This document shows positions 19,102 through 26,925 of a stretch of DNA of 64,000 bases, piece by piece; position 1 is the stretch's first letter, and every line of letters starts with the position of its first letter. The stretch is from Halorussus vallis (GTDB taxonomy: Archaea; Halobacteriota; Halobacteria; Halobacteriales; Haladaptataceae): the NCBI RefSeq assembly GCF_024138165.1, contig NZ_CP100003.1, positions 103,466 to 167,465 on the forward strand. The letters are read 5' to 3'. A program made the translations under genes and the position numbers. The notes below the pieces were generated by a model. That model was not told the origin of the DNA, ran no database searches, and saw only the letters and a list, made by a program, of their open reading frames with translations.

Positions 19102-19185
19102 CTCAGTAAAAAGGAAGAGCCAGCCCAGGTTCGTGACAACTCCTTTTCACTACGGTTAAGTAGTTTGCTAACGTCGTAATCGGTA

Positions 19186-19572
19186 ATGTGGCAGGAATTT
19201 TCGCGGCTGTTTTCGGGGAAGTTGGGCAGGGTAGTCATTACATTGTTATATATAGCATTTATTTATACGTATGTACAGGAGTGGATTCTTAACAACGAAC
19301 TGAACATTTCATGGATTATTATTCACACGGTCGTAATTTCCACTCTGTTATACGTTGCATTAGAGACTCTCATTCCGGGATCATGTGACGCACTTCGCCA
19401 ATTCTATAGTAATTACGACAAACTGCTCTCAGGTTTGCTCTCTCTCTCTTTTTTCAGTTGGACAGCGTATCTAATGGTTTCGGGAGCAAAGGAACTATTG
19501 TTCTATGCAGTGAGCATTACTCTCAGTATCACATTTTTACTCAACTATACATTTAATAAAGGAAAGAAATAA
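19186..19572 (+). CDS. Small four-helix membrane protein; possible immunity partner
   Basis: 128 residues with four clear hydrophobic helices, for example VVITLLYIAFIYTYV, IIIHTVVISTLLYVALETL and LLFYAVSITLSITFLL. It has no soluble domain. It sits 84 bp after the repeat protein with the Cys-rich tail, on the same strand. Small hydrophobic proteins next to a secreted bacteriocin-like protein are often immunity proteins; that is inference from position only. The composition is AT-rich like its neighbour. Confidence 0.55.
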   Translation: MWQEFSRLFSGKLGRVVITLLYIAFIYTYVQEWILNNELNISWIIIHTVVISTLLYVALETLIPGSCDALRQFYSNYDKLLSGLLSLSFFSWTAYLMVSGAKELLFYAVSITLSITFLLNYTFNKGKK

Positions 19573-19876
19573 CTCTAATGCGGCGAAGTCGCACATTTGT
19601 CTGAAAATCCTCGATGACTTGACCACCCAGTGCGTCCAAAAAAGCCTCTCCCTTCGCGGACATTGAGCGCCGCGTCGAGACTGCCGGGGAGAGGGATGCC
19701 GTACTCCTCGCCTTTTTCTCGTCGAACTCATAAATGTCCTTGCGAACGGGGTTCCCCGGGGTCGGTGTAGGTTGATGACGTCGAGCCCGGCCCAGGCAAC
19801 CAAGGCCAGCGCGAGAAAGAGATTGCACAACAGGTCCAGAAACTAATCTATATACTACGAAAAGTGTCTCTATTGG
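19573..19876. other. Gap, possibly a decayed mobile-element fragment
   Basis: About 300 bp. Over 19620-19830 the GC content rises sharply against the AT-rich flanks. Frames here are open on the minus strand but give arginine-rich nonsense or a short piece (KDIYEFDEKKARSTASLSP) that I cannot assign. It may be a scar of an inserted element. Confidence 0.3.
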
Positions 19877-20650
19877 CTATGTCTCCACTTCTGCTAAGCG
19901 TGATTCACATTTTCCACACTTATACAAAATCACAGATTTACTGCGGCAACAAGATTCCACCAAAGTTTCCACAAACGTCGGTGTTCCAGAACACATTGGG
20001 CACTCCTCAAGGAAAATTCGGAGCCCCGTAAGTAGTTGTTCCTGCTCACTATCTGAGAGCCTAACCCAGTTTTTCGTCCGGTTCTGAAGTAATTTAACCG
20101 CAGCAAGATCGGCGACCAGCGCAGTTCGCGATGGAAGACGGGCAACTTCGTGACCGTCGTCGACCACCACGCAGGCATCGCCTCGATCTCGTACTTCTGC
20201 CTTCGAGTAGCCAAGTTCGGCCGCCAAATGAGCCTCGGGATTCTGCTTCACTCTGGTGATGGTCGACGTCCACTGCGATTCGAATGAGTCAGTAAGTGAG
20301 AGGTCCCCTTTGGTCTCTTCGATGACGCCAAGCGAGAGTAATTGTTCTTCCGTATCCAGTGTGGTATCCACGGTCGTTCGTGGAGTTTTATCGAACCAGC
20401 GGAGGACTCGATCCGGGAAATACTGTTTCGTGAGTGTGGGCGTTCCAGGCACGAGATAGCCCCTGAAATAGATAATCGTGGCGGAAAGACCGGCGACGGC
20501 TATTCCAGCTGGGATGGAGAATGTACTGACAGCTACACTCGCGATTGCTGCAAGGGCGATATTCACGCTCGTACATGGTATGCAGCGATTTTCGCCAGTG
20601 TATTCCGGGTGATGGAGTCGTCGTTTCAGCTGGTCTACTTGAATCCCCAT
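19877..20650 (-). CDS. Membrane-anchored protein with C-terminal Cys pairs
   Basis: 257 residues. Near the N-terminus a CxxC (CIPC) is followed by two membrane helices around residues 32-65 (IALAAIASVAVSTFSIPAGI and VAGLSATIIYF). A soluble region of about 170 residues follows and ends with CPMC and CGKC pairs, likely a zinc ribbon. I do not recognise the family. The soluble part faces the cytoplasm if the helices form a hairpin. Confidence 0.55.
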   Translation of the reverse strand: MGIQVDQLKRRLHHPEYTGENRCIPCTSVNIALAAIASVAVSTFSIPAGIAVAGLSATIIYFRGYLVPGTPTLTKQYFPDRVLRWFDKTPRTTVDTTLDTEEQLLSLGVIEETKGDLSLTDSFESQWTSTITRVKQNPEAHLAAELGYSKAEVRDRGDACVVVDDGHEVARLPSRTALVADLAAVKLLQNRTKNWVRLSDSEQEQLLTGLRIFLEECPMCSGTPTFVETLVESCCRSKSVILYKCGKCESRLAEVET

Positions 20651-20996
20651 AGACTAATCTACGGAGCAATGCTTATAGATTTTACTTCCAGTAAGAAAAC
20701 ATCTGTAACCGAGGTGCGGAAAAGATTGCTGAAAAAGGATGGGGCTTCTTTATCAATCGGACGGAGTCAGTCGTCTCCTAGATTGAAATGAATTCAGTAG
20801 CCAATCCATGTGCTTGGCATACGATTAATTCATTATTATTTACTAATGTAAATATTAACGTTTCAGTGGAGATGAATTCATTTTCAGTTCTACTTCTAGC
20901 GGTTCTAAAGAATAGTCTGGCACACTGAACTTAACATCTTCATTTCGGTCAATTTATTTTATCCTATTCCCTGTTCCTGTGCGGTCCACTTATGAT
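20651..20996. other. AT-rich gap before the first transposase
   Basis: About 345 bp, very AT-rich at 20800-20960. No gene is supported. One end of the insertion sequence should lie here; I could not find a matching inverted end after the transposase. Confidence 0.35.
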
Positions 20997-22643
20997 ATGC
21001 CGCCAAAATCCAGACGTTCCAATTTCACAAGGAGTTCTCGGATGAACGAAGTCGAATCTCCTACACGGCTGAGTGAGGACGTACTCAACCAGCTCGAAAC
21101 AGCCACTACGCTCAGCGACCTCGTTCGACGCATCGATGCTGATTTGTTCCTGAGAGCAGTGGACTACGAGTCCTTCGAAGACCTAGAGTACAATGCCGTC
21201 CCGATCGTTCGAGCGCTCTTCTGTCGGGGACTCGCTGGCCTCTCGTGGAACGGTCTCTACGAATTCCTCTCGACCAAGGGACGAGCTGTTGACCTCGGAT
21301 TTGATTCCACGAAATTCGGGAAATATAATACTGCACCGACGCGCCAAACATTGACCGCCGCCTGGGATACCGTGCTCTCAGACGCTGCGAAACGAACCAT
21401 CCTTTCAGTGAGCGAACGGCTCGTCGACGCCGCCAACGGGAGCGACGACGCCCTCGACCTTCGTAAGCCACGTCGCGTCGACGACAACGATTCTGACTTG
21501 CGCGAACGTCACGTCGGCGAGTTCTCGAACGACCAAATCCGGAAGCATGTCCGACTCGCCAGAGACACGATTTTCGGGGCGTTCGATACCGGGAGGGCGG
21601 AGAACATGAAATATCCGGATAGCCGGTTCGACGAGCTACAAGCGTTCATGGCGCTGCGTGGATGCGGGACACCACAGGGCCACTCGCGGATGGAAAACTT
21701 CTACAGCGAGGACTACACGCCACATGGCGATACGCACCTCCGAACCGTCAAAAAACACTCCAAAGACGCCGTCAAAGAAGGATTCAAGAAGTCTATCGAG
21801 AGACTGCTTGACGCAATCGACGTACAGATTCTCCAACCGCCGGTCACGGTCGCGATTGATATCACGACGTGGGAGTATCACGCAGAAGACAATCTCCCAT
21901 GCGAGGTCAACGGTACGAAAGACGGTGAGGGGAGAGCGTACAAGTTCGCAACGCTCTCGTTGGTCGGCAAGAGCATGCCTGTGGTCTTAGCGTATGAGCC
22001 AGTCATCGAGAGATCTGAGTGGGACGACAATCCGAAACACCGCTATCATCGGACGGTTCGGAAACTACTCTCACGAGCGAAGGAGCTGGTCAACATCGAC
22101 CTCGTACTCGCAGACCGTGGCTTTGAGTCGTGGAAGGTCTACCAGACGCTCGATAACGCTAACGTGAACTATCTCTTGCCGAAAATCGAACGATCGGACG
22201 AGTTAGAGTGTATCGATCGAATGGAACGAGAGAGCGAGGACGTCGCGGTTGAGCGTGGGAAGATCGAGGTCGAACAGGGCTCGCACGAATGCCAAGTCCT
22301 CTACGTGCCGGGTCGAAATGGAGAGACGCAGTCGTTCATCACGAACAAGCAAATTGGCCCCGAGGATGCTGAAGCATGGGTCAACCACTACGCGTATCGG
22401 TGGATTATCGAGAACGAGTACCGTTCGATCAAGCAGGAATTCTTGGCGAAGACCTGCTCGAAAGACCACGAACTACGGCTCTACTACTTCGTGTTCGGTA
22501 TCCTCATGTACAATGTGTGGCGGCTGGCGGACGTCCTGCTGAAAGCAACCGTCACTCGTGAAATCACGGACTACACCCCAGCAATCACGGCGGGCGAGTT
22601 AGCTGATTGGGTTGCGATTCATTTGCAGCGCGAACCCGACTAA
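20997..22643 (+). CDS. DDE transposase of an insertion sequence
   Basis: About 548 residues (starts at 20979, 20997 and 21042 are all in frame). The RNase-H-like DDE residues can be read: D in VAIDITTWEYH near 287, D in LVLADRGFESW near 372 and E in YRWIIENEYRSIKQEF near 475. The Y-(2)-R-(3)-E-(6)-K signature of IS4-like transposases matches. It cuts and moves its own insertion sequence. It looks intact. It is a distant relative of the transposase at 23-24.7 kb, which faces the other way. Confidence 0.85.
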   Translation: MPPKSRRSNFTRSSRMNEVESPTRLSEDVLNQLETATTLSDLVRRIDADLFLRAVDYESFEDLEYNAVPIVRALFCRGLAGLSWNGLYEFLSTKGRAVDLGFDSTKFGKYNTAPTRQTLTAAWDTVLSDAAKRTILSVSERLVDAANGSDDALDLRKPRRVDDNDSDLRERHVGEFSNDQIRKHVRLARDTIFGAFDTGRAENMKYPDSRFDELQAFMALRGCGTPQGHSRMENFYSEDYTPHGDTHLRTVKKHSKDAVKEGFKKSIERLLDAIDVQILQPPVTVAIDITTWEYHAEDNLPCEVNGTKDGEGRAYKFATLSLVGKSMPVVLAYEPVIERSEWDDNPKHRYHRTVRKLLSRAKELVNIDLVLADRGFESWKVYQTLDNANVNYLLPKIERSDELECIDRMERESEDVAVERGKIEVEQGSHECQVLYVPGRNGETQSFITNKQIGPEDAEAWVNHYAYRWIIENEYRSIKQEFLAKTCSKDHELRLYYFVFGILMYNVWRLADVLLKATVTREITDYTPAITAGELADWVAIHLQREPD

Positions 22644-23041
22644 CAGGTTTGGTTTGAGCTGAGTTTGCATAGCGGGTAGCGACGGATTTCGTCAATTCAC
22701 CCCATTTTGGACCAGAGAGACGTTGAGAATTACGATTCCGGATTCGGTTCTCGATTTACAAGGTGCAATCGACTGATTTTGCCAATAGCCACTTGAATTG
22801 AAGGCTCTACTGCGCCAGTTTGCGTTTACACTCCGAAGTCAGGTGGAGTTCCGAATGTGCATTGGATTGGCCGAAATTGGAGTTTATTTTGATGAATATA
22901 GTTTGAATACTTCGACCGCAAGCAGTCATCAGTAATAGAGATTCCGTGAACTGAATCGAATCATCGACTTCGTTCAACGAAGAAAAGATTTGACGAGTGC
23001 TGCGGCTCCTCGCCGGGTGAGCCCGTCAACGACGACGCTGC
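22644..23041. other. Gap between two opposite transposases
   Basis: About 400 bp holding the 3' ends of both insertion sequences. No gene is supported. At 23011-23022 the bases CGCCGGGTGAGC form a possible end of the second element (see the candidate at 24799-24812). Confidence 0.4.
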
Positions 23042-24730
23042 TTACCCGACGTCACCGAGTTCCTCTTTTGCAAGCGCAAGGAATCGCTTTGCTGTTACAC
23101 ATGGCTTGTATCGGTGTTCAACATCTTTGATACTCACCTGTACCAGAAAGTCCACAAGCAGCCACATATTGTACAACAAGACGGCGAATGCGACGTAGAA
23201 CAGGCGGACGGAGTATTCTTTTGAGGTGGTCCATGCGAGGAAGTCCTTAATCGATTTGTAGCTGTTTTCGATGCCCCAGCGCCGTCGATACCGATTCACT
23301 GCCCCTCTCGCTTTCATCCGGTCACGTCGGATTTCGTTGTTGATGTCCTTATTCGTGAGGAACACGATTGTACTATCGATCACACGGTCTTCGTCATTAG
23401 CGTTCTTCTTCGGGACGCCGATGAGGTGGGCTTCAGCGCGGCCGTGGCCGGGGACACCGTCAATATCCCCGTATATCGCGTGGTCGCGCTCCACCTCAAT
23501 ATCTTTACTCATCCCTTGAATGAAGTTCTTGATCCGAGACGTTTTGCGGCGTGGGATCACGAACTCGACGCCAGCTTCATTGAGCGAATGCACGACATCT
23601 GCTGCGTCGAACTCTCGGTCGGCATACACCGTGTTAATGCTCACGTGTTCTTTCGCCTTCCAAACAAGCTCACGCACGAGCTCGCCGCGGGACCTGCCTT
23701 TTGGGACGGGTTCGACGCCGAGCGTGAATTGGACGTTCTCCCCGACGATACAGCAGGTAGCAACTTTATAGCAAATTACGTACTCTTTTGAGGTGGGTGC
23801 ACCTTGTACCATCTCGACGTCATCCGGTTCGCCCTCGTCGAGTGGAGTAGTTCGTAACTCAACGCGGTCTTCGTCAGGATAGTACGCCAGGTAGGTAATA
23901 TCGATGGCGAGGTCGGCCGGTCGACTGAATTCGAGATGCCGTTTCGCGGGTGTGATCATCCGTTCGATGGCGTCATCGACAAACGAGAGGATTTCCGCAC
24001 GATGTAACTGCTTCAGCCAGTAGAGGTGAGTATCACCGTCCGGAGCACCGGTCGACCGCGTTGTGTGATCGTCGTAGATCGTACTGCCGGTCTCAGCAGC
24101 CGTATCATGCAGGCTCATCAGTACGCTCATGTCTAAGAAGGCGTTATCGTGGTACTGCACGCCCTCCTCGGGTCGGCCAAGGTCGATTTCGGGATAGACG
24201 AGGCGTTTCATCTCTTGGATCACCTCACTAATTTTCTTGCGGGTGTAGCGGGTCTCGACTGCGGTTGAGACCTCACCTTTGTCTTCGGGTTCGAGTGCGC
24301 GCATGCCAAGTGGATTACCTTGCTCATGGGCGTAGTCAAGAATACGATCGCTCGTCTGCTGGATGTAGTGTTTCAAATCGTCGCCGAAGTAGTGATTCCA
24401 CGCCCGGGAAAATGTTGAATGGACGGGTGCAGCCTGTTCACCACAAAATTGGTCTGTATCGAAGCCCAGCCGGGCGGCGTTGTCTACTTCGTTCAGGTGG
24501 TCTGCGAGCTCTGTATTCGAGTAGCCGGTGAGTTCCCGGAGGTACATCGCCCGGACGAGTGATGCAAGATTGTATTTCGAATGCCAGTCTATCCGGGCAT
24601 CTTCATAGGATGCCAACGACTCGAACTCAAGGGCAGCAACGAGGCTGGTGACATCGTCGGTCGTCTCAAGTAGTCGAATCGCTTGCTGCTCGATGACCGT
24701 TCGAGCAACAGTGGATGTTGTCTCACTCAT
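23042..24730 (-). CDS. DDE transposase of a second insertion sequence
   Basis: 562 residues, intact. DDE residues: D in LAIDITYLAYY near 268, D in TVYADREFDAAD near 364 and E in YRRRWGIENSYKSIKDFL near 490, again the Y-(2)-R-(3)-E-(6)-K signature. It shares the overall layout, with a long helical N-terminus holding RAMYLRELTGYSNTEL, with the transposase at 21-22.6 kb but differs at most positions, so the two belong to different elements of one superfamily. The start ATG at 24730 is clear. Confidence 0.86.
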   Translation of the reverse strand: MSETTSTVARTVIEQQAIRLLETTDDVTSLVAALEFESLASYEDARIDWHSKYNLASLVRAMYLRELTGYSNTELADHLNEVDNAARLGFDTDQFCGEQAAPVHSTFSRAWNHYFGDDLKHYIQQTSDRILDYAHEQGNPLGMRALEPEDKGEVSTAVETRYTRKKISEVIQEMKRLVYPEIDLGRPEEGVQYHDNAFLDMSVLMSLHDTAAETGSTIYDDHTTRSTGAPDGDTHLYWLKQLHRAEILSFVDDAIERMITPAKRHLEFSRPADLAIDITYLAYYPDEDRVELRTTPLDEGEPDDVEMVQGAPTSKEYVICYKVATCCIVGENVQFTLGVEPVPKGRSRGELVRELVWKAKEHVSINTVYADREFDAADVVHSLNEAGVEFVIPRRKTSRIKNFIQGMSKDIEVERDHAIYGDIDGVPGHGRAEAHLIGVPKKNANDEDRVIDSTIVFLTNKDINNEIRRDRMKARGAVNRYRRRWGIENSYKSIKDFLAWTTSKEYSVRLFYVAFAVLLYNMWLLVDFLVQVSIKDVEHRYKPCVTAKRFLALAKEELGDVG

Positions 24731-25221
24731 TAGTTGAAAACGTTCACCAGAGCTGAAACAGCCTGAAGTGTCCAGCTAGTCATTTGTAAGCCGTACACGT
24801 TCACCCGCTCGAACAGTATGAAATACCCGAAATTAGGTAGAAGCTTTTGGCATATTGGAATGTGCCACTGCATTGAATCGTTATACAGTGGATTATTTTC
24901 TCACGTTTTCTAAGGAGCTGGACATTTAGTGAAGGGATTGATATAGTTCACTATACCTATTGGCTGCATTTTCTATCCGCAAATTCATTTTCGTGTAGTA
25001 GAATGAGTGTACACCAGGAAGGACTGCTACTGCATCGACAGTGCGGTCGCTCTCCGTGGACTACTGCGTCACTGTTAAGGATAAGTGGCTATGTTTCTCA
25101 TCTACTGCAAGCTTCGACTTTAGGACGCCTACGTTAATAATCCCAGAGTTGGTTCGCTAGTCGTGATATCCTTTCCAGTCAACCTCTTGCTGACGAGTAC
25201 GGAACAGGAATAATACACTAA
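24731..25221. other. Gap with a possible IS end
   Basis: About 490 bp. Bases 24799-24812 (GTTCACCCGCTCGA) are an imperfect inverted match to the GGGTGA-bearing stretch at 23011-23022 and could be the upstream end of the second insertion sequence. The rest is AT-rich without a supported gene. Confidence 0.3.
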
Positions 25222-25350
25222 ATGAAACCAAGTGAAAGAATTAACTGGGATACAGTTTTTCGGATGGCAGCAGACCACCCTAAACTCTGGGCACGTTATG
25301 CCATGGATACTCGTGGCCTTGAGATACCGGACGAACTTCACGACGAATAG
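25222..25350 (+). CDS. 42-residue small protein
   Basis: A short but protein-like frame: MKPSERINWDTVFRMAADHP, then KLWARYAMDTRG and the acidic end PDELHDE. Amino-acid composition and the 5-bp distance to the next membrane-protein gene support a real two-gene unit. The family is unknown; the helical, aromatic-rich look suggests a small binding protein. Confidence 0.42.
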   Translation: MKPSERINWDTVFRMAADHPKLWARYAMDTRGLEIPDELHDE

Positions 25351-25355
25351 GTCTG

Positions 25356-25751
25356 GTGAATAGTATAGTTTCTAAGGCACTACAATCGCTCCCGTTTGTG
25401 CCGAGTGCGGCTCAACTATCAATAGTTAGCAATACTGTTTCTTTATTCAGTCGTCAAGCCGAAGCAGAACCAGGTATTTGCTCAAGGTGTGGTACATATT
25501 TAACAGGCTTTTTGAGTCTATGGCTCGTTCTTCGCCATATGGCTGTAGATTTGGACGAGGTTGGTGGAAATCTCTTGCGGGGATTCACTGCACTGATACT
25601 CTGGATAATATTCAGTACAGTTATCCAGATACTCGTTACACCGTTGATTTCCAGCAATTGGGCCGCAATTCTTGGTTACAGTCTTGGGTTTATTATCGTC
25701 TTTGGGGGATTTTCCTACTGGTACTATCGCCAACAGACCATCAAGAGTTAA
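25356..25751 (+). CDS. Small membrane protein
   Basis: 131 residues from a GTG. There is a CxxC (ICSRCGTYL) near residue 42 and three hydrophobic helices, with ALILWIIFSTVIQILVTPLI and ILGYSLGFIIVFGGFSYWYY the clearest. It follows the 42-residue protein by 5 bp. The function is unknown. The single CxxC beside a membrane span could bind metal or form a disulfide. Confidence 0.5.
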   Translation: MNSIVSKALQSLPFVPSAAQLSIVSNTVSLFSRQAEAEPGICSRCGTYLTGFLSLWLVLRHMAVDLDEVGGNLLRGFTALILWIIFSTVIQILVTPLISSNWAAILGYSLGFIIVFGGFSYWYYRQQTIKS

Positions 25752-25911
25752 TGTTTCACCTCTCTTCTGACCTATGCAGTTCACGCTCTGACTCTCAATT
25801 CGTGGTGCGAATGTATCATGCAGCTACTGTCTGATTCTAAGCACCTCGATAGCCACAGACGGTATATAGAGGTTATATTCAGGTTGGACGGTTAACTGAT
25901 TTCTCGTTTTG

Positions 25912-26199
25912 CTATACCACGAATACTTTGAGATTACTTGGTGCCGTCATCGTCGGTTGCATCCTCACATTTCCCTTCTCGGTACTGTTCAAGCAGGTGT
26001 CCCGGCCAGAAATCCCTCCAGAGAACCTTGAGAGCCAATAGGAGTAGAGGATGCCGACGACTATCGAGATCAGTATTTCCAAAAAGAGTTCAGAGCCGAC
26101 CGCCAGTAAGACTGGGAGTTTGACTTCGCCTACGAACGGGACCGCCAGAGTACCTATGGTCGCACCAATATAGATGTCTGGTTCAACCAGCTGTAGCAC
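25912..26199 (-). CDS. Small membrane protein, hypothetical
   Basis: 95 residues with two hydrophobic stretches (IGATIGTLAVPFVG and LFLEILISIVVGILYSYWL) and a polar tail. There are no motifs. It lies 113 bp after the start of the 26.3-26.9 kb gene on the same strand and may be the last gene of that leftward group. Support is moderate. Confidence 0.42.
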   Translation of the reverse strand: MLQLVEPDIYIGATIGTLAVPFVGEVKLPVLLAVGSELFLEILISIVVGILYSYWLSRFSGGISGRDTCLNSTEKGNVRMQPTMTAPSNLKVFVV

Positions 26200-26312
26200 C
26201 GAGAACTGTATTGGATATACGATTATAGCCGCCCTTCTTTATAAAAAGTGTGTTGAAACCATCTTTACAAGACGCGTAGCTGTCCTGTCCAAAGAAGAAT
26301 GTAAGTTAGACG

Positions 26313-26906
26313 TTAACCACGGACAAATTCGAACTGATCCACCGTGACTTTCTCTGTTCCCCCGTCAGAGTCGTCAACATCAGCTACAGCCCCGCCAGCG
26401 ATGTCAGTTGATGCAGAGGAAGTGATCTTCACTAGTACTTCGTAATCGTAATCCGGATCGAGATTGACGCTTAGAGAGCCCGACAGTGAAACGCTCTCCC
26501 ATGCCTCTCCATCAACCCCGTAATCCGTTTCCTTATGAGCTAATTGCGTGTCGAAGGTGACGTCCGTTGCGACCTGCGAGCAGATGAGCGTAACTGTTCC
26601 TTCGGCTGTACCCCCAAACAGGGAGAAGAGAGTTCCTTCGATGTTACCGGTAGGATAGATCTGAAAGTTCCGTGCTTCTGACCCAGTAACACTGAAGGTC
26701 GACCCGACGGCTGCCCAAGCACTCGTACTTGCCAGGCCAGCGGGATCGATTGCTGCTAGTGCCTCTGCTACTCCAACGTCGCCCGTTGCGTATTCGTGTG
26801 TGGTCGTTCTAATTGCACCGATTCCGCCGCCGCTTTCACCGCTTGAACCGGTGTTCGTCTTCTGGATGTACTGACTTCCGCTCGTGTCCGTGTCAATAGT
26901 TGGCAT
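26313..26906 (-). CDS. Beta-rich hypothetical protein downstream of the repeat protein
   Basis: 197 residues, low in lysine, rich in Thr, Ser, Gly and Val. The alternating pattern (EGTVTLICSQVATDVTFDT, DPDYDYEVLVKITSS) suggests a beta-sandwich. There is no signal peptide and no cysteine pair. It lies 19 bp after the 917-residue Tat protein and is surely co-transcribed. It could be an attachment or capsid-like structural protein, or a partner of the repeat protein; I do not recognise it. Confidence 0.55.
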   Translation of the reverse strand: MPTIDTDTSGSQYIQKTNTGSSGESGGGIGAIRTTTHEYATGDVGVAEALAAIDPAGLASTSAWAAVGSTFSVTGSEARNFQIYPTGNIEGTLFSLFGGTAEGTVTLICSQVATDVTFDTQLAHKETDYGVDGEAWESVSLSGSLSVNLDPDYDYEVLVKITSSASTDIAGGAVADVDDSDGGTEKVTVDQFEFVRG

Positions 26907-26925
26907 CTTGTTTCACTCCAGTTTG

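Noticed and set aside
19537..19830. A 97-codon minus-strand gene
   Set aside because: Arg/Cys-rich composition, overlap with the end of the membrane protein gene and no motif; treated as a scar.
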